A DNA stretch of 64,000 nucleotides from CAWBCR01 sp963787375. Its GTDB lineage: Bacteria > Chloroflexota > Anaerolineae > Aggregatilineales > UBA3940. A model generated the notes under the pieces. That model did no database searches. It was not told the origin of the DNA and was given only the letters and a program-made list of their open reading frames with translations. The position numbers were made by a program, and so were the translations under genes. The stretch is from contig CAWBCR010000017.1 in NCBI GenBank assembly GCA_963787375.1, positions 186,001 through 250,000 of the forward strand. Direction: 5' to 3'. This document shows, piece after piece, positions 44,490-52,732 of this stretch (positions are counted from its first letter, which is position 1; every line of letters starts with the position of its first letter).

Positions 44490-45509
44490 ATGAAACCCCG
44501 TCGTATAGCAGTACTCCTGCTCATCGTGGCAGCGCTGCTGGCCGTCTCCTGCCAGACTGCTGCCCCTGCGACCCCGACTGAAGCCGCCAAGCCATTCCGC
44601 GTGGCGGTGGTCATGCCCAGCGCCAAGAATGACCTGGCTTTCAGCCAGAGCATGTATGATGGGCTGGTTTCCATCCAGAACCAGATGGGTGGCGAGAGCC
44701 ACTTCGAGTTCGCCGTCTCAGAGAACATGTTCAACGTGGACGATGCGCTGGCGGCTATTCGCGACTACGCCTCTAACGGCTATGACCTCGTGATCGCGCA
44801 CGGATCACAGTATGGGGCCGGGCTGGCCGAGATCGCGCCCGACTTCCCCAACACGGCTTTTGCCTGGGGAACGACGGTCGACACCTTCACCGAGCAGGGC
44901 ATCAACAACGTTTTCGCCTATGAGGCTCGCGCCGAAGAGGGCGGCTACGTCAACGGCGTGATGGCCGCGATGCTCTCCCAGAGCGGCACGATTGGCGAGA
45001 TTGGCCCCATCGAGACCGGCGACGCCAAGCTGTATATCGACGGCTTCAAAGAGGGCGTGCTGGCGACCAATCCCAATGCCAACGTGCTGTCGAGCTATAC
45101 CGGCTCGTTCAGCGATACTGCGCTGGCTGCCGAGACAGCCAATACGCAGATCAACGCCGGTGCTGATGTGCTGACCGGCTCGGCCCAGATGGTGGCTGGC
45201 GCCATCGGCACCGCCAAGGACAAGAGCGTTCTGTGGTTTGGCACGCAGTCGGATCAGTCCTCGCTGGCACCCGACGTCGTGGTGGCCTCCCAGGTGTACG
45301 ACTGGACCGGGGCGCTGAACGACATGATCAGCGCCGTGCAATCGGGCACGCTGGGCGGCAAGTCCTACTCGCTCACGCTGGAAAACGGCGGGCTGAAGAT
45401 CGTCTACAACCCGGCCTACACGCTGCCGGCTGACGTCAAGGCCGCAGCCGATGCTGCCATTCAGGGCATCAGCGACGGCTCGATCGTCGTTCAGGCTGGC
45501 CAGCAGTAA
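44490..45509 (+). CDS. BMP-family substrate-binding lipoprotein (PnrA-like)
   Basis: The protein has 339 residues from ATG 44490, preceded by AGGAAGAGAG. The lipoprotein signal ends LLAVSC, Cys at about 21, and an Ala/Thr/Pro linker follows. The BMP fold shows in FRVAVVMPSAKNDLAFSQSMYDGL, YDLVIAHGSQYGAGL, EEGGYVNGVMAAML and VLWFGTQSDQSSLAPDVVVAS. BMP/PnrA proteins bind purine nucleosides outside the membrane and deliver them to the ABC permeases. It is encoded between the second permease and the ATPase, not first as is common. The longer frame back to 44337 has no signal peptide. Confidence 0.9.
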   Translation: MKPRRIAVLLLIVAALLAVSCQTAAPATPTEAAKPFRVAVVMPSAKNDLAFSQSMYDGLVSIQNQMGGESHFEFAVSENMFNVDDALAAIRDYASNGYDLVIAHGSQYGAGLAEIAPDFPNTAFAWGTTVDTFTEQGINNVFAYEARAEEGGYVNGVMAAMLSQSGTIGEIGPIETGDAKLYIDGFKEGVLATNPNANVLSSYTGSFSDTALAAETANTQINAGADVLTGSAQMVAGAIGTAKDKSVLWFGTQSDQSSLAPDVVVASQVYDWTGALNDMISAVQSGTLGGKSYSLTLENGGLKIVYNPAYTLPADVKAAADAAIQGISDGSIVVQAGQQ

Positions 45510-45589
45510 CGCGATAGGTAGTGAGGTGGGGTGTTGCCTGTGAACACCCCACCCCTGATCATCCCCTGTGAGTCAAGTGAAGGCACGCT

Positions 45590-47149
45590 ATGGCCAATCC
45601 CGTGGAGCAGGCAGATATCACTCAGCGCATCCAGCACCTTGAGATGCGCAGCATCGTCAAGCGCTTTCCCGGCGTGCTGGCCAACGACCACGTCGATTTT
45701 GACGTGCGTGCCGGCGAGATTCACGCCCTGCTGGGCGAGAACGGTGCGGGCAAGAGCACGCTGATGAAAGTGCTGTTCGGGCTGCACCAGCCAGACGAAG
45801 GCCAGATCGTGATCAACGGCCAGCCGGTCCGGATCAGCACGCCCGCCGATGCTATCAAGCACGGCATTGGAATGATCCACCAGCACTTCATGCTCGTACC
45901 GGCGTTGAGCGTGGTCGAGAACGTCGCGCTGGGTCTGTCGTCGTCACGCGGGCTGCTGCTTGACCTCGACGTAGTCGCCGCGCGGATCGAGGCGCTGTCG
46001 GCTCAGTACGGGTTGCGTGTTGACCCACACGCGATGGTGTGGCAGCTTGCGGTCGGCGAGCAGCAGCGCATTGAGATCATCAAGGCGCTGTATCGGGATG
46101 CGGCCCTGCTGGTGCTCGACGAGCCAACGGCGGTGCTCACCCCGCAGGAGGTCGACGAACTGTTCGTGGTGCTGCGCCAGATGGCGAAAAAAGGCCATGC
46201 GCTGGTGTTTATCAGCCACAAACTGCACGAGGTGCTGTCGATCAGCGACCGGGTGACGGTCCTGCGCGATGGGCGGGTGATCAGCACCGTCAATACCAAA
46301 GAGACTAACCGGGCAGAGCTGGCACAGATGATGGTCGGGCGTGAGGTGCTGCTGCGCGTTGACCACCCACCGGTCGAGCCGGGCAAGGTGCGCCTGAAGA
46401 TCGACGGGCTGCACGCAGAGAGTGACAAGCCGGGCGTCCCTTCGCTGCGGGGTGTCAGCCTGGAAGTGCGCGGCGGGGAGATTCTGGGCGTGGCCGGCGT
46501 GTCGGGCAATGGTCAGCGTGAGCTGGCCGAGGTAATCGCCGGGCTGCGCCGCCCGACGGAGGGGCAGGTCTGGATCGACGAGACACAGGTCACCGGCTGG
46601 ACACCATCGCGTCTGCTCGACCAGGGGCTGTCATACATCCCTGAGGGCCGCCTGCGTGATGGCGCGATCCGTGATTTCACCGTGGCCGAGAACCTGATGC
46701 TCCGTGATCATACCAAGCCGCCCTATTCAAACGGCCTGTTCCTGAACTCAGCACGCATTGCTGAACGCTGCGACGAGCTGCTGGGAGCTTTCAACGTCAA
46801 GACGCCTTCCCGCAATACCATGCTGAAGACCCTGTCGGGCGGCAACATCCAGAAGCTGATTCTGGCGCGCGAGCTCTCGCGCGAGCCACGCGTGCTGATC
46901 GCCTCGCAACCCACACGCGGCGTCGACATCGGCGCGACCGAGTACATCCACCACATGCTGATCGCCCAACGCGAGGCCAATACAGCCATCCTGCTCATCT
47001 CGGAGGACCTCGACGAGATACAGAACCTTTCGGACCGGATTGCGGTGATGTACGAGGGCCAGATCATCGGCATCGTCAACCGGGGCGAGGCAAGCGCGGC
47101 AGAATTGGGCTTGATGATGGCGGGAGTCCGGCGGCAGAGTGCTCCGTAG
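45590..47149 (+). CDS. Nucleoside ABC importer ATPase with two nucleotide-binding domains
   Basis: A 519-residue tandem ATPase of the sugar/nucleoside type. NBD1 has Walker A GENGAGKST, Q-loop MIHQHFMLVPALSVVENVALG, LAVGEQQRIEIIKAL and Walker B LLVLDEPTAVLTPQE with the His in FISHKL. NBD2 has the altered Walker A of this family (GVSGNGQRELA), LSGGNIQKLILARELS and SQPTRGVDIGA. This asymmetry is normal for NupO/RbsA-like proteins, in which the second domain is weakly active. The start codon at 45590 follows an 80-base gap after the BMP gene. It energises the two permeases at 42258-44356. Confidence 0.92.
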   Translation: MANPVEQADITQRIQHLEMRSIVKRFPGVLANDHVDFDVRAGEIHALLGENGAGKSTLMKVLFGLHQPDEGQIVINGQPVRISTPADAIKHGIGMIHQHFMLVPALSVVENVALGLSSSRGLLLDLDVVAARIEALSAQYGLRVDPHAMVWQLAVGEQQRIEIIKALYRDAALLVLDEPTAVLTPQEVDELFVVLRQMAKKGHALVFISHKLHEVLSISDRVTVLRDGRVISTVNTKETNRAELAQMMVGREVLLRVDHPPVEPGKVRLKIDGLHAESDKPGVPSLRGVSLEVRGGEILGVAGVSGNGQRELAEVIAGLRRPTEGQVWIDETQVTGWTPSRLLDQGLSYIPEGRLRDGAIRDFTVAENLMLRDHTKPPYSNGLFLNSARIAERCDELLGAFNVKTPSRNTMLKTLSGGNIQKLILARELSREPRVLIASQPTRGVDIGATEYIHHMLIAQREANTAILLISEDLDEIQNLSDRIAVMYEGQIIGIVNRGEASAAELGLMMAGVRRQSAP

Positions 47150-48054
47150 AGCTCGCGCTGGACGACTGGCACGCCACCCTCTGCGCCTGCATGGATGGGT
47201 TGCTGCGCTGGCCGGAGTGGCGGCGCTGGCCGTCGGTGTGTGGCTGTGGCGACTACCGCCGACCATCCCCGCCGGGGCCGAACCGATCTTCGAGGGTGTC
47301 TACTATCTGCGCGACGTGCGCACCTCGCCCCGGCTGATGGTCACCCATCTGGTGTTCATCGACCTGCGCGCGCCGGGCGTGGGATTCCTGGTGACGCCCG
47401 GCCAGCCGGTCGGCGGGCGGCAAATGCCGGCGCGTACGGCCTCACAGTGTCTCTCCGAATTTCACGTGCAGCTTGCCATCAACGGCGATGGGTTTGCCCC
47501 CTTTTCCGAGGAGGGCAGCAGCTACTACCCGCATGCCGGCGATCCGGTCGACGTGACCGGCTTCGCCAGCTCGCAGGGGCGGGTCTACTCGACGGGCGAC
47601 AGCAGTGAGCCGACGCTGTACCTGTCTCGTGGCGGCGGCGCGAGTTTTCAGCCGCCGCTGATTGGGTGGTGCATATAACGCTATCTCCGGTTTTGCGTTG
47701 ATCGTTTTGCATGGGCAGCCTTACCCCGGATGCGCTGAAAACGACGATGTTCACCCACGTACAGCAGTGGCCCTTGACCGCTGGCACCGCACGCTGATTC
47801 TGGCAGTGGTCGACGGGCGGCAGACCCACCTGAGCCTCGGCGCGACGCTGGCCGACCTGGCTGGCGTGCTCGTCGACTATGGTGCAGACAGCGCGCTGGA
47901 GCTGGACGGCGGCGGCTCGAGTACGCTGGTCATTGAGGGGCTGGATGGGGAGCCTGAGGTGCTCAATTCGCCGATCCATCTGGCCCATCCGGGCACTGAG
48001 CGGCCTGTTGGCAATCACCTGGGCGTGTTTGCCAACCGCCTGCCCTCTGGCTGA
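47139..48054 (+). CDS. Phosphodiester glycosidase (NAGPA-domain) protein, one frame change
   Basis: About 304 residues after joining frames near 47670. A membrane anchor lies at residues 20-40 (GWVAALAGVAALAVGVWLW). The NAGPA domain follows: VTHLVFIDLRAPGVGFLVTP, LAINGDGFAPFSE, then in the second frame GGAYNAISGFALIVLHGQ, and RTLILAVVDGR with ALELDGGGSSTLV. NAGPA-fold enzymes cleave N-acetylglucosamine from phosphodiesters or act in exopolysaccharide handling. The protein would face outward. Its start overlaps the importer ATPase by 11 bases, so it is cotranscribed with the nucleoside importer. That linkage may mean it processes extracellular phosphodiesters, but this is only inferred. Confidence 0.8.
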
Positions 48055-48184
48055 CGAGTCTCTGTTGCGCCCCACAACTAACCACAATGCACAGAATGTC
48101 AACATGAGGTACACTTGCACATAGTTTCATTGAGGGATAAATAGCCCTCAAATCCTACAGAGTTGGAGATCTACAACCCTCACC

Positions 48185-48550
48185 ATGAGCCTGCCAAACC
48201 CTCGCCTGGAACAGACCCTCGATCAGCTTGTCGCCTTGATTAACCACCTGCTACAGCAGGATGATGTGCTGGATGACCGTGTCGTCAGCGTCAACCCGCG
48301 CACAGATAACACGCTGTCTGTCTACTGGCTCAAGCGTCCCACGCGACGCCAGAGCCGCCGCTTCAAGCGGCTGGTCCGGCATGCCATGCGATACCTCCTC
48401 AAGGCCAACCCGACCATCAACCCGCGCGAACTGGCCCGCATTGCTCCCAGCTATGCGCCGCGTGAGCTTCTCAAGCGCGATGCGACGCCTGAATCTGCCC
48501 CCGAACCGGATACCGATCCCGGCCCGGAGTCGCGCCAGTACTCGCTCTGA
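48185..48550 (+). CDS. Small basic hypothetical protein
   Basis: A 121-residue protein with no family I recognise. Residues 1-30 form a predicted amphipathic helix (LEQTLDQLVALINHLLQQDD). Residues 50-75 are strongly basic (LKRPTRRQSRRFKRLVRHAMR), and the C-terminus is a Pro/Asp/Glu-rich tail. The basic helix could contact nucleic acid or phospholipid. A 7-bp hairpin (TTGAGGG/CCCTCAA, 48130-48151) lies about 34 bases upstream; it may end the preceding operon or sit in this leader. ATG 48185 has no strong ribosome site. Confidence 0.55.
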   Translation: MSLPNPRLEQTLDQLVALINHLLQQDDVLDDRVVSVNPRTDNTLSVYWLKRPTRRQSRRFKRLVRHAMRYLLKANPTINPRELARIAPSYAPRELLKRDATPESAPEPDTDPGPESRQYSL

Positions 48551-48663
48551 TTATCCCGACGCGGCAAACAACTGACCCCGTTTTGCAGCTTTTCTCCCCG
48601 CCGGCGGTGACCCCTGCGGCTTTGCTGCTACGATATCGTTTAGCCCTCATTCTGAAACGTCTA

Positions 48664-48680
48664 TGCTACAATGAACGGTA
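48664..48680 (+). promoter_or_regulatory. Extended -10 promoter giving a probably leaderless message
   Basis: TGCTACAAT (48664-48672) is an extended -10 box. Transcription would begin about seven bases later, at or next to ATG 48680, so the following gene is probably translated from a leaderless mRNA. No -35 match is seen. Confidence 0.45.
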
Positions 48681-48889
48681 TGGACGACAGGTACATCACG
48701 ACCAGAGAGGCCGCAGAAATGCTGGGTGTGAGCGACCAGCGCATTCGCGATCTGCTCAAAGCGGGCCGTTTGAGCGGCAAGAAGCTGGGCAGCAAACTCG
48801 GCGGGATGTGGTTGGTAGAACGCCAGAGCGTGAAGGCTTTCGAGCGTCGCGCTGCTGGAAGGCCCCGTAAGGACGTGAAATCTACTTGA
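48680..48889 (+). CDS. Excisionase/MerR-like helix-turn-helix DNA-binding protein
   Basis: The protein has 69 residues. Almost the whole chain is an HTH_17-type domain: DRYITTREAAEMLGVSDQRIRDLLKAGRLSGKKLG, then a wing with MWLVERQSVKAFERR and a basic AT-hook-like end (GRPRK). Such domains occur in phage and transposon excisionases and in small chromosomal regulators. I chose ATG 48680 because the alternative ATG 48671 lies inside the -10 box. No integrase is adjacent; the nearest is 9 kb away. A regulator of its own region is as likely as an excisionase. Confidence 0.8.
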   Translation: MDDRYITTREAAEMLGVSDQRIRDLLKAGRLSGKKLGSKLGGMWLVERQSVKAFERRAAGRPRKDVKST

Positions 48890-48983
48890 CTCTCAAGCGG
48901 ATTTAACCGTGATAATTGTACAACCGGCGCTCATTCCTAGTACCCCCCTGCACAAATTGAAGGTCACTGACGAGATATATAGA

Positions 48984-50111
48984 ATGCCTGCGATTAACCT
49001 GTCATGGAAGCAAGCCCGAAGCCTTCGCTTCCATTCACAGCGGCTGGCAGCACCATCCGACCGCCAGTCTGATCCGGCACAGGTTGTGCGGGATGTGTTT
49101 GCGCTTCAGGCACAGGATGCATCCGCTGCAAACCTGTCAGTCCGCGTACGCAGCGCGGGCCTGACGGTCAGCGATGTCGAGCGCGCGCGTTTGCAGGATC
49201 GCGCCCTCGTTCGAACGTGGGCATTGAGGGGGACGCTCCATCTGCTCGCTACCGCTGACCTTGTCTGGTTGCTGCCGTATCTGGCCCCGCGTTTTATCCA
49301 ATCCGATCAGCGCCGATGCGCGCAGCTTGGCCTTGATGACGCGGTGATAGCCGGGGCGCTGCCTGCTGTGCGCAACCTGCTGAACCAGGAAGGGTCGCTG
49401 ACCCGCGCCGAACTGGTCGCGCGCCTCCGCCCGCTCGACATCCCGGTTGAGGGGCAGGCCATTGCCCACCTCGTCGGGCTGGCGGCGCTGGAAGGCATCC
49501 TGTGCTTTGGGCCGGATCGCGGCAGCAAGCCCACTTATGCGCCCCTCAGCGACTGGATCACCGGCGATCTCCCTTCTCCGTCGAATGATGTGCTGGGGAG
49601 GCTGGCGCGGCGCTATCTGCGGGCTTACGCGCCAGCAGGTCCGGAGGACCTGGCTGGCTGGGCCGGAATCACGCTCACCGATGCGCGGGCAGGTTTTGCC
49701 GCGCAGCCGGACGATCTGATCGAAGTTCAAATTGACGGCGCGCCAGCGTGGATGCTCAAAGAACAGGTGCACGCGCTCGACCAGCCGGAAAACGTTTCTA
49801 CCCCGGTAAAGCTGCTCCCGGCGTTTGATACAGTGTTGTTAGGCTACCGCAGCCGCGACTGGTTCCTGCCGGCGCAGTTTGCAGAACGCGTGCTTCCCGG
49901 CGGTGGGATGCTGCGCCCTACCGTCCTGGTTGATGGTTGGATCGCCGGGACGTGGAAGAGCAAGAAGGTCAAACACGTCCTCCAGATCACGGTGGAGCCA
50001 TTCGCGGAACTGACAGATGAGGCGCGGACTGGGCTGGCCACTGAGGTCGAAGATATCGGGCGGTTTTTGGGGCTAATCGCTGTGCTGAAGGAGATCAAGT
50101 CTGCCCGGTAA
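48984..50111 (+). CDS. AlkZ-like (HTH_42) DNA glycosylase family protein
   Basis: The protein has 375 residues. The N-terminal region VRDVFALQAQDASAANLSVRVRSAG carries Gln-Ala-Gln, which corresponds to the catalytic QxQ motif of AlkZ-type glycosylases. VRTWALRGTLHLLATADLVWLLP is the other well-conserved block of this HTH_42 family. Three winged-helix units are expected; the last ends near FLPAQFAERVLPGGGMLRPTVLVDGWIAGTW. AlkZ homologues unhook interstrand crosslinks or remove bulky alkylated bases. I start at ATG 48984 because the longer frame to 48909 lacks family similarity. It is probably a single gene, convergent with the protease at 50151. Confidence 0.78.
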   Translation: MPAINLSWKQARSLRFHSQRLAAPSDRQSDPAQVVRDVFALQAQDASAANLSVRVRSAGLTVSDVERARLQDRALVRTWALRGTLHLLATADLVWLLPYLAPRFIQSDQRRCAQLGLDDAVIAGALPAVRNLLNQEGSLTRAELVARLRPLDIPVEGQAIAHLVGLAALEGILCFGPDRGSKPTYAPLSDWITGDLPSPSNDVLGRLARRYLRAYAPAGPEDLAGWAGITLTDARAGFAAQPDDLIEVQIDGAPAWMLKEQVHALDQPENVSTPVKLLPAFDTVLLGYRSRDWFLPAQFAERVLPGGGMLRPTVLVDGWIAGTWKSKKVKHVLQITVEPFAELTDEARTGLATEVEDIGRFLGLIAVLKEIKSAR

Positions 50112-50150
50112 TTGAGCGCAGGGTGTCACTGCCTGATTGAGCATCTTGCC

Positions 50151-52091
50151 TTAGCCACCAGGCTCAACAAACAGCCACGGCGCGAGGTCGCTGCCGCAGC
50201 GATGGCACGTCTGGCCAATCACGTTGGCTTCTTGGGCCGGGGTCTGGCATACCGGGCAGCGGGGCCTGCGCCCCAGGAGCGTCGATACGAGCCAGCTACC
50301 GACAAAGGTGGCTGCGTATATCACCGCCGCAACCCCCACCAGCGCGGCGACTGCCCCCACGGGAATAGCAACGCCCAGCTCCCGGTAGATCATGGCCTGC
50401 CAGGCGAGCACCGGTAGCAGCAGCACGCCCAACAACAGTGTGCTGGCAAGGGTCAGAACGCGGCGCACGCCCTGCGGCAGCGTGCTGCCTGTGTGGCGCG
50501 CCAGCATTCGCCGGGCAAAGGTCTTTACATACAGTAGCCACAGCCAGATGATCAGCGTCACCCCGGCGACCCACCCGGCTGTTTCGAGCGGGATCAGCAG
50601 CAGCTTTAGGATCGGCGTATCGTAGTTCGTGATGTTGACGAGGGGCGCGAACAGGCTCAACGGAACGGACAGGAAGCCAACCTCCAGCCCGAGCGTCATC
50701 AGCAGCGCAGGTGGGATCAGCTTCAGGAGGGTCCCGCCGCCGGATCGCCGGCTGGTGCCAGCCAGCGCCGCAGCCGCTTCTCGCTGAAGCTGGAGGCCAA
50801 TCAACTCGGCTACCGTGTAAGCGACAATGGCGACCGGCGCGAAGATCAACAGCACCATTGCGACAGAAAGAACGACGAACAGCAGGATGGCCGCCAGCAG
50901 CAATAACGGCAACTCCTGGCGCGCGCCGGCGAGTCCGACAGAGGCCGTTATGATAGTTGAGACGGCTTCAGCCAGCAAAGCCGATTGCGCCATGATTGGC
51001 AGCATTCCGCTGAATGTGATCCCCGTCAGGATGCCAGCGAATAGAGGCAGGTCGTTCTTAAGGCGAAAAAGGCGGTCGGGATGCTGCAATGCATCGATCC
51101 GCTCCTGCGGCGTCGGGTGCAGGCGTAGCACGGCGCGTGCCCGCCCAAACCAGGATATCTGTTTGCCCTCGGAGTGTGCCGCGCGATTCAGGATTTCGAG
51201 CAGGCCCGGCTCCGCGCCCCACAACGCAGCGCGCCAATCGGCGTACATCTCGCGCACGCGCAGAATGCTTGCGCGCAGCATGGCGATCACCACCAGCAGG
51301 ATACCCGCCTGTGCGAACAATAGTCCGGCAGTGGGAATGGCCTGCGTGAAAAAGGTCACCCAATCAGGCTGGCCGTTTAACATGCTGCTCACGCGGCGCA
51401 CGAAAGCGCCTGTTAGGCTGACAGCAGCGGTTCCTGCCAGGGGCACGACCAGCACGATCACGAAAGCAACGGCGATGGACTGCGTGAAGTACGTCCGAGC
51501 GATGTCCCCGTTGGCGATGTGTGCCAACTCGTGGAGCACAGTGGCCCGAAAGAGCTGCGGAGCGCGCCGCATGAGCAGCGGCAGGCGGCCACCCACCCGG
51601 AGCCTGTAGCGCGGTCTGAAGCCAAAAGCCTGGCCATCGGTGCCAAGGTCACCCTGCGCGATCTCGACTGCCGGAATAGATACGCCAGCGTGGTCGGCCA
51701 TCTCACCGATAGCAGCAGAAAACGCCTGGTCGGTCTGGGGCGCGAGCGGCGTCAGGTGCTGCCGCCGCCGGATACGCCGTGCGTGGGTCCGATAGATGAT
51801 CAGCGCCCCCACAACCACCGCGAGGACAATCAATCCGTGCCCGCAGATCAACCGCATCACGCCCTCGATCACCGTCAGACGGTCTGCAATCGCCTGCTCA
51901 AAGAACGCCTGTCCGGCCAGGTCAGGGCGATCCGGCACGCTCACGTTTGTCGAACCGTACAGGTTGACCAGCACGAAGCCACCCAGGTCAACTGCGAGCA
52001 TGAGGACAGAGGCTAGCAACAACACGAAGCGCTGATTAGTCTCCGGAGGGAAGGCAAACGGATTCAGCCGCCGTCGGGGCTCGCCGTCCAC
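50151..52091 (-). CDS. M48-family membrane metallopeptidase with C-terminal zinc ribbon
   Basis: A 646-residue multi-pass membrane protease. The zinc motif HELAH occurs in VLHELAHIANGDIARTYF near residue 187, flanked by transmembrane helices. The second half has six or more further helices, including LLLLAAILLFVVLSVAMVLLIF. The last 40 residues contain two CxxC pairs (CPVCQTP, CHRCG), a cytoplasmic zinc ribbon. M48 proteases such as HtpX clear misfolded membrane proteins. The length and C-terminal ribbon go beyond HtpX. The small gene at 52097 precedes it with a 5-base gap, so they form an operon. The substrate is unknown. Confidence 0.85.
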   Translation of the reverse strand: MDGEPRRRLNPFAFPPETNQRFVLLLASVLMLAVDLGGFVLVNLYGSTNVSVPDRPDLAGQAFFEQAIADRLTVIEGVMRLICGHGLIVLAVVVGALIIYRTHARRIRRRQHLTPLAPQTDQAFSAAIGEMADHAGVSIPAVEIAQGDLGTDGQAFGFRPRYRLRVGGRLPLLMRRAPQLFRATVLHELAHIANGDIARTYFTQSIAVAFVIVLVVPLAGTAAVSLTGAFVRRVSSMLNGQPDWVTFFTQAIPTAGLLFAQAGILLVVIAMLRASILRVREMYADWRAALWGAEPGLLEILNRAAHSEGKQISWFGRARAVLRLHPTPQERIDALQHPDRLFRLKNDLPLFAGILTGITFSGMLPIMAQSALLAEAVSTIITASVGLAGARQELPLLLLAAILLFVVLSVAMVLLIFAPVAIVAYTVAELIGLQLQREAAAALAGTSRRSGGGTLLKLIPPALLMTLGLEVGFLSVPLSLFAPLVNITNYDTPILKLLLIPLETAGWVAGVTLIIWLWLLYVKTFARRMLARHTGSTLPQGVRRVLTLASTLLLGVLLLPVLAWQAMIYRELGVAIPVGAVAALVGVAAVIYAATFVGSWLVSTLLGRRPRCPVCQTPAQEANVIGQTCHRCGSDLAPWLFVEPGG

Positions 52092-52096
52092 TGAGT

Positions 52097-52588
52097 CTAC
52101 TCTCCGAGCGCCATGCGGCGGAACAGCGCATCGGCCATGTGCCCCGCATCTGCTGCGTCGAGTCCAAAGCGCTGCGCCTCCGCTTCGGCGGCTGCGCGCA
52201 TCTGGCGAAGCTGTTCTGTGCTGAACTGCACCGGAGCGGGCTGGCTGGGCTGCGCGCTGCCCTTGCGTTTGAACAGCGCCTTAACGCGCGCCCGCACAAA
52301 GTCCGAGCTTTCATCGCCTGCCGCCTTCGAGATGATCTGGATGGCGAAACCCAGCACCACAGTGATCATGGCGTTGGCGGCGGGGGTATTGGCGATCAGC
52401 AGCTCATTTAGCCCAAAGCCGAGCGCGTCGTCACCGGCCCGCTGGCTCAGATCGGGTGGGGTCGGGTTGGCGTAGTATTCATCACTGAGCTGGTCGAACA
52501 GGTCAAGCTCTTCGGGCGCGACCTCTGCGATCACGTCGCGCGAAACTTCCTCGACCAGGGCGCGGCCCTCGGGAGAATCGGTCCACAT
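52097..52588 (-). CDS. Hypothetical protein in the M48 protease operon
   Basis: A 163-residue protein with no recognised domain. The N-terminal half is acidic (VSRDVIAEVAPEELDLFDQLSDEYY). A hydrophobic stretch lies near residues 68-88 (ANAMITVVLGFAIQIISKAA), possibly membrane-associated. The C-terminus is a charged helix rich in Ala, Glu and Arg. It begins at ATG 52588 and ends five bases before the protease gene, so a partner, adaptor or substrate role for that protease is possible. Confidence 0.6.
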   Translation of the reverse strand: MWTDSPEGRALVEEVSRDVIAEVAPEELDLFDQLSDEYYANPTPPDLSQRAGDDALGFGLNELLIANTPAANAMITVVLGFAIQIISKAAGDESSDFVRARVKALFKRKGSAQPSQPAPVQFSTEQLRQMRAAAEAEAQRFGLDAADAGHMADALFRRMALGE

Positions 52589-52690
52589 CGCTCATCCTCC
52601 TGTATCTACACGCACCGGCTGCGCGGGCAAATCGCGCCCCGGCTGTTTGTAGAATAGTACAGGTTACCGCTCCCGCAGGCAATTATGGGG

Positions 52691-52724
52691 AGGTGGGCGG
52701 GATGGTTGGCCATCCCGCCCACCT
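52691..52724 (-). terminator. Strong terminator hairpin after the large anti-sigma gene
   Basis: AGGTGGGCGGGATGG (52691-52705) and CCATCCCGCCCACCT (52710-52724) form a perfect 15-bp stem with the loop TTGG, eight bases beyond the stop of the minus-strand gene at 52733. No T tract follows on the minus strand. Confidence 0.7.
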
Positions 52725-52732
52725 GTATGGCG

